This document shows, piece after piece, positions 35,790 through 44,111 of a stretch of DNA of 64,000 nt (positions within the stretch are counted from its first letter, which is position 1; each line of letters opens with the position of its first letter). This DNA comes from Echiichthys vipera (taxonomy: Eukaryota > Chordata > Actinopteri > Perciformes > Trachinidae): positions 6,042,052 to 6,106,051 of the forward strand of contig OY829660.1 in the NCBI GenBank assembly GCA_963691815.1, given 5' to 3'. A program made the translations under genes and the position numbers. The notes under the pieces were generated by a model. It had not been told where the DNA came from. It saw only the letters and a list, made by a program, of their open reading frames with translations, and did no database searches.

Positions 35790-36217
35790 GTGGGAATTGC
35801 TTTTGGATAAAATGTTTAATTTAAAGGTACTGTAAAAAGTGGTTATTAGGCAGGCTGTATTTGTCCGACATAGATGCAAAGGACGCAAAAACACCTTCGT
35901 CATACAAGTCATTAAGCGTTTTGAAGCGAAATGTAGGGTCGATGCAAAACTTGGGCAAGGATCGAAGTACTTTGCAAGCCGCACTGCTTCCTGAACTGGA
36001 TCCAAATTTTAATGGTATTAACGACAATCGGATTAGATGAGACCAAATGGGCAATTACGTGTATAACTTTACTCCATTTGATTGTCTCAGCAGCAAGTGA
36101 TAATTGGATGAATATAAATGTGCAATACATTTCCTGTTCAAACTCGCTGCTGAGCCAAACAAAGCTACAGGAAAATGAACGAGTACGGGAAACATGCCCT
36201 CCATCTGTTTGAAACAT
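35790..36217 (-). mobile_element. L1-type LINE fragment, frame-shifted
   Basis: On the - strand one frame reads HLVSSNPIVVNTIKIWIQFR followed by KQCGLQSTSIL. A second frame continues DPTFRFKTLNDLYDEGVFAS followed by FASMSDKYSLPNNHF. These match, in order, the region after the reverse-transcriptase core of fish L1/Swimmer-type elements (N......T..IW.QFRK..GL, then L.DLY..G.FASF..L...F.LP...FF.YL). The change of frame in the middle shows it is dead. Confidence 0.65.
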
Positions 36218-36390
36218 GGTACTAGTTATAGGAGTAGTATAAAAAGTCTTCTGAAATTAGTCTAAATTTCAAGGACATCCACAAACAACCACATTTGGAC
36301 TACAAATAGCCCTTGAATGGAGGTCCCACGGACGTCAACATTGGACGTTTGGTAAACATTGAAAGAAGACGTCGCCTGGCGTTACAAAAC

Positions 36391-37602
36391 TACGGATTCC
36401 CTAAAAGGTCAAACATTAAGTACATTTTATTTCCTCGGTTTTCTCGTGATAACGACATAATTTTCCTCCATTTTCCCGTGATAACGACATAATTAACTTG
36501 AGAGCTGGAGAATCAGTGCAGCAATGTCAGAGGAGCAGAAGAATATCGATCAGCATCGCATATCTCTTCAATCCAGGCCTGACACAGACTGAAACAGCCT
36601 TATGCCTTATTATTACAGATGATGTTCACATTAGTGTGCAACATCTAAGAAGAGGTTAGCAAGGCTCCAGCTTTATCAGAGGAGTGAGTGAGTCTGATGT
36701 CCTCAATAACTACAGTTTTTTTTTAACAAACTTTAGTGTCAACAATATAATATTATAACAACACAAATACCTTGTTGTCTATAGTGTTCTTTAAGGGCGC
36801 ACTCACACTGTCCTTCTGGCCGGGGCCAAAACCGGTTTTTCAGCTAAAGCCTAGTACCTTTAAGCAGTGTGAGTGCACCCGTTCCGCGCATAACTGCGGC
36901 CAGCGGGCTGTGGGCTTTAGCGGAGCCGTTTGCACATGTACGAGCACGAACGTGCGCACGTGTACGAGCACGAGCCCTACGGCAGTAGCGTTATGTCCAC
37001 CTGTTCGGACATGTAAATAGAAGGACGGACCATGCGCGGACATTTAACAACAACAACAATGGCGGTGAAAGGTTCACGTTGGTGTGGTGTGGAGGTGGAG
37101 TGTTTACTGCAGATTTGGTCGGATGAAAATATTCAAAAACAGTCGACAAGATGCAGAAAAACTCCGAGGTCTGTGGAAAGATTTGTAAACAAAGCCACAC
37201 ACACGCGATCAATGCGTGTGACGTGTTACGGCGTGATGGCGTATGGACAGCAAGAAGCATTGGCCGGCCCTGGCAGTGTGAGTACAAACGGGTCTGGGGC
37301 GCGGGGGGGAGAGGGAGGGGGGACAAGTACCCTAAAGCCCGGGTTGCGGTACGGAAGGACAGTGTGAGTACGCCCTAAGATATGAGAAGTCTTTATCAGG
37401 CATGACATGTCAGGTGTGATGGAAATCTCAGGCCAATCAACTTTCATTCATTCTCTCAAATTAATTATCTTGTTATCACGAGAAAATGGATCAAAATGAT
37501 CTCGTATTATCTCACAACGAGAAAACTGAGGTATTATCTTGTTATCACAGGAAAACAGAGGGAATAAAATGTATGTAATTCATGACCCTTTAGGGCTTCC
37601 AT
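36391..37602. mobile_element. Long inverted-repeat element hosting a second insertion
   Basis: The left end reads TACGGATTCCCTAAAAGGTC, then ACATTTTATTTCCTCGGTTT and CTCGTGATAAC. The right end, reversed, reads TATGGAAGCCCTAAAGGGTC, then ACATTTTATTCCCTCTGTTT and CCTGTGATAAC. The ends therefore form inverted repeats of at least 60 bp, followed inside by more GATAACGA(C/G)A words. A separate Harbinger-like element occupies 36795-37375. No transposase of the outer element is visible. Confidence 0.72.
36795..37375 (+). mobile_element. Harbinger-like (PIF) non-autonomous element
   Basis: The ends are inverted repeats: left GGGCGCACTCACACTGTCCT, right (reversed) GGGCGTACTCACACTGTCCT. Both flanks are TAA (36792-36794 and 37376-37378), the usual 3-bp PIF/Harbinger target duplication. 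From 37059 a reading frame starts MAVKGSRWCGVEVECLLQIW followed by SDENIQKQ, which resembles the start of the Myb/SANT-like second ORF of these elements. It degenerates soon after. Element length is 581 bp. Confidence 0.78.
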
Positions 37603-37999
37603 ACTAAAAACCCTTCAGTGGACCGAAATTGGACGTCCAAAAATGACAGAAAATACATCACTCCAACGTCACATTGCACAGTGGGATTGTTGCACGTTAT
37701 AATGTTTGCACACTAAAATAAGCCATGCAGATAATCCGTCATTTTCCCAAGGGAGAAAAAACGGATGGTTGCATTTCATGGATTTATATTTGGACAAAGT
37801 ACCAAATTCTCCTCAGCACTCAAAGGACAAATGAATAACCATGGATCATAACTCAGTTATTTCTGAATGACTCACCCTGATTTCTGCTCTCTTCATGCAC
37901 TGTGGTCCGCAGATTTCAACTCTTTCAGGTACTGAGGTGAGTTAGGTGGTCTTCTAGCACCACCCGGTGATGAATCTCCATGTAGCTTGTGGTATAAAG

Positions 38000-38213
38000 C
38001 AGGGGTGCCCAATCCTGCTCCTGGAGAGCTACTAACCTGCATATTTTAGGTTTCTCCCTGCTCCAACACACCTGAGTCTAATGATGTGCTCGTTATCAAG
38101 CAGCTGAAGCTCGTCGAAGGTTTGATAACCATTAGACTCAGGTGTGTTGGAGCAGGGAGAAACCTAAAACATGCAGGGCAGTAGCTCTCCAGGAGCAGGA
38201 TTGGGCACCCCTG
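38000..38213. mobile_element. hAT-like foldback miniature element with 8-bp target duplication
   Basis: The ends read CAGGGGTGCCCAATCCTGCT and, reversed on the right, CAGGGGTGCCCAATCCTGCT. The arms continue through CCTGGAGAGCTAC and GTTTCTCCCTGCTCCAACAC. The flanks are GTATAAAG (37992-37999) and ATATAAAG (38214-38221), an 8-bp duplication with one mismatch, as expected of hAT elements. There is no coding capacity. Confidence 0.88.
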
Positions 38214-38967
38214 ATATAAAGCATGTAGTTCTCTTGTTGCTAGTGAGGATGCTCCTTCTTTCTCATTATGTGCAAAGTATGACTTTCTCTGTTGTATAAA
38301 CAACTGAAACTGAGCAGCAATCCAGCCTGTGGTTTACCCTCAGAGCTAGTTTATGGTCTTGAGCCAAGTCAAGTCTGATCATCATATGAAATTTGACACA
38401 TGCATTGAATCATAATGTGCCTGAACTACTGCAACCCCGTTCTCAATACCTTCTCGTCACATTGTGCTTTTCCACTGCTTGCTACCGCTGGACTGGACTT
38501 ACTCTTTTTTGGTTTTCCATTAGCAAAAGTTGTGGTTAGAACCTGGTACCTGTTACTTTTTTATGTCATGCCTGTGCAGGAGATGAGAGAGGTTTATTAG
38601 TTAAGTTACTACTGATGAAAACCCAACATATCCTGATTTTTGCTGCTCTGTAATAAAAGTTTTTATTCTGAAGCTTTTATAGGAAATTCCATGTTTTTAT
38701 ACACGCTGTTTTACGACCGCTCCTCAAGCTTGCTGGCTTCTAAATAGTAACTGCAAATGTTGCAATGTAATGACAGGAATGTCTGTAGTAATGTCCTACA
38801 TATTTGTAAATTTGAATACATTTTATGAAACTAAAAACAGGTGTATTTTCTACAGGCGGATGACCCCGCCGATACAGCTACCTTTTGACAGACAACAGCG
38901 ACGCAGAGGTGCAGACAGCGGGTGATGCAGGAACACCAAAAACACAAAATTCACTCTTTAGTTTCCG

Positions 38968-39262
38968 TGACATAAAAGCGGGTCGTCCTCCATTCGAGAG
39001 ATCGCTGGTCCGATCCCCGGCTCCTCCGGTCCGCATGTCTAAGTGTCTTTGAGTGAAACACTGAACCCCGAATTGCTCCCTGTGCTGTGCATGGGTGTGT
39101 CAATGTGGTGTGAATGGTCAGGTAAGATGGGTCAGTATCATCAGTGTGAATGTCTGTGTGAAAGGGTGAATGTGACAAGTAGTGTGAAAGCGCCTTGAGT
39201 AGTAGTAGTAGTCAGAAAACTAGAAAGGCTCTATATAAGTACAAGTCCATTTACCATTTATG
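38968..39262 (+). mobile_element. tRNA-derived SINE (ATTTACCATTTA-ended family)
   Basis: Same family as 28673-28960, opposite orientation. It begins near CGGGTCGTCCTCCATTCGAG, has a B-box-like GGTCCGATCCCCGG, and ends GTCCATTTACCATTTA. Near its 3' end is a short TAG repeat (TAGTAGTAGTAG) absent from the other copy. Confidence 0.7.
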
Positions 39263-39970
39263 TTAAAATTAAAATACAGATCAGCCAAAATACACAGAGC
39301 TACCATCGATCCATAGCCCAGAAAACCACACCAACTCCCCTTCCAGCAGGTAGCTGTTGTAGAAAAGCAAACCTCTGCTGTAGCGAGCTGGCACACTGAA
39401 TCGAGATGGTACTATGCAGTGGAAAAACACTTCTTGATGCTCCACAGTTGCAGTTTCAACATGTGGTTAACTCAGTAAAGTGCAGGTGCCAGATGTATCT
39501 CCGTCTCCCCACCCAAGCACAGAATGGTTGCATTTCACTCAAGTGTCCTTCCTGGTAGAATTAGTCAACACTCTTGTGCACTTAGCCCCGCACAACAGAG
39601 CTCATCAGTACTCAGGCTTCTGTCCCCCACTGGTTTTAATATTTGTGGTTTGGTCAAATCTAGCATGGGGCTGCATATGAGGCAGATGCGCTTAAGGAGA
39701 GCTAAAGCTACCCGGACACTGCTTTAAACATAATTGAAAGTTATTGATCACTTGCGACCCCTACCGCAAAGTTAAGAGGAGCGAGGTGTCAGCAGTTAAT
39801 GACTAAGAAACAGTCAATAAAAGAAGTGTTTCAAAATGTGCAAAGCACTACAACCATGAGAGGTTCTTGAGTATTCAGTTCTGAATGTGCACAAGATGCA
39901 TGAGGCTGATATGTCCAGCAGAATGTGAGATTAGCTACGGACAGATACACAAGCACACACTAATACACAC

Positions 39971-40058
39971 GCTCCAACGCATGATCTCCTTCCAGGCTTA
40001 CACCTGGAAAAGATAAATATTTCTTGGGGTTAGGCATCAAAGTAATTGGTTAGGCACA
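39971..40058. repeat. Direct repeat, left copy
   Basis: CCAACGCATGATCTCCTTCC through TAATTGGTTAGGCACAAA. It matches 40395-40482 with only a few changes, in the same orientation. Between the copies lies a Harbinger-like 3' fragment plus about 100 bases of another repeat. Confidence 0.82.
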
Positions 40059-40059
40059 A

Positions 40060-40283
40060 AAACTCTGAGGTCTATGGAAAGATTTGGAAACAAAGTGACG
40101 CATCGCGATGACGTCAATCAATGCGTGTGACGTGTTACGGCGTGATGACGTATAGGCAGCAGGAAGCATTCCCGCAAGGCTCAGGCAATGTGAGTACAAA
40201 CGGGCCTGGGCCGCGGGGGGGGGGGGGGGACAAGTACCCTAAAGCCAAGGGGCATGGTACGGACGGACAGTGGGAGTGCGCCC
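40060..40283 (+). mobile_element. Harbinger-like element, 3' fragment
   Basis: Matches the right 230 bases of the element at 36795-37375: TCTATGGAAAGATTTGGAAA, GTGTGACGTGTTACGGCGTG, AGTACAAACGGGCCTGG, then a G-run and GGACAGTGGGAGTGCGCCC followed by TAA. The left end is missing. Confidence 0.75.
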
Positions 40284-40388
40284 TAACAACATGGAGGGGG
40301 CAGGACCTATACTGCATCCAGCCACCAGCGGGCGATCAAGATGCTTAGGCAGTCATCCATCTTTATATATACGGTCTATGAGTTACAA
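40284..40388. repeat. Shared flank repeat, copy 1
   Basis: TAACAACATGGAGGGGGCAG through TCTATGAGTTAC. The same sequence follows the same Harbinger-like 3' end at 44438-44537. It contains GACCTATACTGCA, CAGCCACCAG and GGCGATCAAGATGCTTAGGC, words of a common fish repeat ending in TTTATATA...CTATGAG. Confidence 0.7.
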
Positions 40389-40394
40389 CCCACG

Positions 40395-40482
40395 ATCCAA
40401 CGCATGAGCTCCTTCCAGGCTTACACCTGGAAAAGATCAATATTTCTTGGGGTTAGGCATCAAAGTAATTGGTTAGGTTTAG
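40395..40482. repeat. Direct repeat, right copy
   Basis: CCAACGCATGAGCTCCTTCC through TAATTGGTTAGGTTTAGG. Partner of 39971-40058. Confidence 0.82.
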
Positions 40483-40996
40483 GTTAAAATCTTAGTTTGG
40501 GTTCAAATCAGTGTAGTGTAAGTTTATTTAGACATGGGACGGAACACAAACCACAGTCTCCTGGGTGAAAGTCTGGGTTGTGAATGATTCAACCATCCCC
40601 CCATAAGGGGAGTTTGGCCCCGAAATCCAGAATTCTTAATATTATTATTATTATTAAATATTTTGCACATCAAGATGTCTGTGATTTGCAGAAACGCACA
40701 ATACCAATGTATGTTTTTCTGCAGGCTTGGCTGGGAATTCTTCACTCCTTAGGTCTCTGAACGGTCCCATGACTTGGATGTTTTTGCTTTCAACTCTCAG
40801 CAAGTCCTCCACCCTAAGTTCTACTCAATGCTCAAAATCAAAGAAAGTCAGTCATGTCATAGTGTAAAACTCTGCCTTTGATTTCAAGGAATTAACACAT
40901 GTTCTATCTTACATTAAGGGGTTTCATGCAAACAGTGGACTGATTAAGTGAAGCTACAAAGTAAAACAAGCAACCCACACTCGTGCTGTCTTATAT

Positions 40997-41002
40997 TTTA
41001 TT
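40997..41002 (-). terminator. zeb1: Probable zeb1 polyadenylation signal
   Basis: AATAAA on the - strand (TTTATT on +), about 200 bases beyond the last microRNA site and close to where the repeat-free 3' UTR ends. Several other A/T-rich variants exist upstream, so alternative ends are possible. Confidence 0.5.
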
Positions 41003-41201
41003 GTGATGGGGAGTCATAAAAATGGCTTCAAACTAAAATAAAAACAATACAAAAAGACAGTGGATTTACAAAGGGTGAGGACAGAACAAACAGTATGCAG
41101 CCTTGGACAGTACAATGGAACGTGTTGGCACAGAACAGAAAAAGGTGGCGGGACGATCTAAATTTGGCTTTAAAATAAAAAAAGGAGGCTTCAGAACAAC
41201 A

Positions 41202-41209
41202 TCCTTCAT
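41202..41209 (-). promoter_or_regulatory. zeb1: miR-205 8-mer site in zeb1 3' UTR
   Basis: The mRNA reads ATGAAGGA, a perfect 8-mer for the miR-205 seed; pairing extends one more base upstream. miR-205 is an established repressor of ZEB1 and ZEB2 in epithelia. A single site could arise by chance, but it accompanies the miR-200 sites. Confidence 0.6.
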
Positions 41210-41629
41210 TAAAACGGCGACGACTCATGCTTTTCAAATCACAGAGTTTGAGGATTCAGTAGCTTCATAACGACGCAGAGAGCGGATGCACATGTAACAG
41301 TTTCTATTTCTCACTTCATTCCTGTCTTTTTACTTTTCTTTTTTTTTTTTAGCTTAAAACAGAAGTCATGTTTACAGAGTACATGTTTTTATCTTTTTTT
41401 TTTTGTTTTTGTTCAAACAAACTTCAGCCCCCAGAACCACATTTAGGGTTTTTTTTTGTTTGTCTCGAGATTATTTTTCATACTAAAATATATTATTGTA
41501 TCAATTCAAACTACAGTAATGTACACTACAATGTGTAATAAATAACCGTTAAAGAAAATATAAAAATAAGACACATAAATATAAAAAAGTCATCTAAAAA
41601 CTAAACCGGTACATCTGTGAAAAGGGTTC

Positions 41630-43227
41630 TAATACTGCCATTGTTGAAAGAAACAGAGGACACGAAACAAAAAGGATTAAAACAGACTGATATTATAAAC
41701 ACTGTTCGGTAAAACCAACTGAAAACACTTGGAAAGAGACCACATTCACTAAAGTTTGTTACCTGAAGTGCGGGACAGCTTTTTCCTTTGTTTTTCTTCT
41801 TTTTTTTTTTTTAAAACCATCTGAAACAAGTGCACAAGTTCGGCTAAACGTCTAATTTGACTGTAAAATCTCTCGAAATTCATCTCGGAGCGGAGTTAAA
41901 GAAGCTTCCACTATTTTAATCTGCATCTTTAAGCACTTCTGTAAACATTCCTAAAACTGACCTGTAACAAAGTCCAACATAGTAACTCACATTTTTAAAA
42001 GACTTTTAACATAAGTGGGAAACGGATTACGTCAAGTTTACGAGGCATTTCATATCCACAGGTAAGCTCGGTCTGGACTTTATCTCTCAATGGTTCCCAC
42101 ACGTTTCTCCGCGTAAAAGCTTTTAAAACGATTCTTTAAAAACAATTTTCTATCATTTTACATACTAAACGAGTAATTGGTTAATCAAATAAATTGTCAG
42201 TTGAAGTTGGTTAGTCAGTCGAAGGTCAAATACTGTGATTTCCAGCTTTTATGTGTGGTCCAAAATAATTTAAAGGAAGCGTCTTTTAGTAATTGTGACA
42301 AATGAGCTGTTCGGTGCAAGTTGACAAACATTAGTAAATATGGGTCTTGGGTAAGTAACAGAAGGACATAATACTGGCTACATGTGTGAAGAAAGAAATG
42401 ATAACACTGTTCAATGGCACTTTTAACAGCACACAGGTCTTGCATAAGGCTGGAGGCATTGGGGTGGAGCAGGGGACAGCCCCGTTCCTTCACATACAGT
42501 ATGACTTCATATATAAGCGAATAACACTGAAACACTGACTCAGAACTAAAGTTGACCAAAACAAGGAGACGCTTGGTAAAAATGGGCGCGTGTGTTTCTG
42601 GAACCGCGGCTGAGCCGGGCGAGGTGGAGTCTGCTCTTGAATCTTCACACGGAGACTCCACCCGTACAGACTACGCCGGGTTGCGAAACATAGCCCCCTG
42701 ATGCTGGCTTTAAGGTTGTGACTCCACCTTCCCTGATAGGACAAATTTGGTTATGGCGTACTGAAGCCACTTTCTCATCCCGGACTCCCCATCCCGCCCA
42801 CAACCCTCCCCAAGAATACTTTGTTTTCCTTAAGGCTAACAGTCAAACTGAAAACAAAAGTAATGCTAGCTAGCAAACACTAACACAAACAACATCTCAA
42901 CATCTTGCTAGCTAGAGTACGTATATAACACTGAAGGGTACGATGCATGAGGCATGTATCCGTAGGTAAACCAGGAATACTGTAGTGCAGAGGTTTTTGT
43001 TCGTAGAACTCAATAAAATACTGATTTAGGAAACTTCATTGGCAATAAAAAGGTATAGAAATCTTTCTCATTTTTACAGTTTAAAATGTTTTCAAACAAG
43101 ATTAGTAACACTGACCAAATGAAAACAAACAATACAACAACCTGGTATGTCTCAGTAACAAGTTTAACACGTTGATGGGTGAGTTCTGCTTTAAAATCTG
43201 TACTTCTATAAACAATTTTTAACACTG
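41630..43227 (-). promoter_or_regulatory. zeb1: Cluster of twelve miR-200 family sites in zeb1 3' UTR
   Basis: miR-200b/c/429 seed matches (CAGTATT in the mRNA) are at 41630-41637 and 42369-42376 (8-mers, CAGTATTA) and at 42229-42235, 42976-42982 and 43017-43023 (7-mers). miR-200a/141 matches (CAGTGTT) are at 42402-42409, 42522-42529, 42926-42933, 43106-43113 and 43220-43227 (8-mers, CAGTGTTA) and at 41698-41704 and 42531-42537 (7-mers). The miR-200 family directly represses ZEB1, and ZEB1 represses the miR-200 genes, forming the epithelial-mesenchymal switch. Seven 8-mers in 1.6 kb are far above chance expectation. The sequence is seen directly; function is inferred from conservation of the circuit. 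Confidence 0.88.
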
Positions 43228-43425
43228 ATATTTCATTTCCACAAGAAAAAAAAGTCACTGTTTTTTTCAAGTTCAGGCACACCTGGGTTTTTGTACACAG
43301 TAGTGGACCGTTAAGATCAGGCAACCGCCGTGACTTCCTTGACTTTTCTGCGGTTTTGTCTTAGTTAACTCGACTTTAATAACCGAGGCGTTCGAGCTGT
43401 CCCGAAGATTTATTTTTTCCACCCT

Positions 43426-44111
43426 CTATTTGGCGTTTGTCACCACTTCCTCTGCGGGTTCAGCGCTGTCTGATCCCTCCCTGATGCTTTTGTCCATATT
43501 TGCTTCACAGTCTTCCATCTTCTCTGTTTCCGCACTTGCCTCTACCTCCTTTTCTTCAGTCGATTGCTCCATCTCCTCATCCTCCACGGGACCGCCCCCC
43601 AGCTCAATCTCCACCACATCGCCAATATAATCTTCATCCGCCTTCTTTCCTTCTGCCTCTTCCTCCTCCTCGTCCTCTTCGTCCTCTTCGTCGTCGTCCT
43701 CAAAGTTACCCTCGTAGATCTCGCACTCGCCGTCGTCCACCTGCACAACCCGGATGTCGTCCATACACATGGCCTCATCGTCCTCCTCTTCCTCGCTCTC
43801 CCTCTCGTCTGAGTCCAGTTGGGAGGGCGGGGTTGTGGTCCGGCTATCCGACTGCTGTCCGGTGCCGGGGCTGCCGAGTTCCGACGGAACCCCGCGTGGC
43901 CCTGAGCCGGGGCCGGAGTTTGGCCCGTCCTTCTTGCAGTACGAGTAGCGGTGGTTCATGTGCTGGGAGTATGAGCCAGAGTGAGAGAAACGCTTCCCGC
44001 ACTTGTCACACTGGTAGGGTTTCTCACCTGAGTGCAGCCTTGAGTGCTCGATCAGGTGGTGTTTGTGTTTGAAGGCCTTCTTGCAAATATTGCACTCGTG
44101 GGGCCGTTTTC
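43426..44111 (-). CDS. zeb1: zeb1 last exon: last two zinc fingers and acidic tail
   Basis: Acceptor CATCCGCAG, phase 1; stop at 43426-43428. It begins GKRPHECNICKKAFKHKHHL followed by IEHSRLHSGEKPYQCDKCGK and RFSHSGSYSQHMNHRYSYCK, the last two C2H2 fingers. The rest is low-complexity: a Pro/Ser/Gly stretch, DSDERESEEEEDD, and long Glu/Asp runs interspersed with VVEIELGGG, ending EEVVTNAK. The linker between the two fingers is encoded by CAG/GTGAGA, a sequence that looks like a donor but is exonic here. Confidence 0.95.

Larger units (their letters stand above)
40997..43425 (-). other. zeb1: zeb1 3' UTR
   Basis: Follows the zeb1 stop codon on the - strand. AATAAA at 41002-40997 on the - strand is the probable polyadenylation signal. 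The stretch has no recognised transposon, which is unusual beside the repeat-filled intergenic DNA, and contains T-runs (A-runs in the mRNA). It carries many microRNA seed matches (see separate entries), which themselves support its being UTR down to at least 41200. The exact 3' end is inferred. Confidence 0.75.

Noticed and set aside
42215..42661. 148-codon - strand open frame just after the zeb1 stop
   Set aside because: It lies in the 3' UTR with no recognisable domain; the region is better explained as a UTR with microRNA sites.
43500..44072. 190-codon + strand open frame antisense to the last zeb1 exon
   Set aside because: Low-complexity Pro/Arg/Ser protein explained by the mirror of the acidic GAG/GAC codons of zeb1; no independent support.
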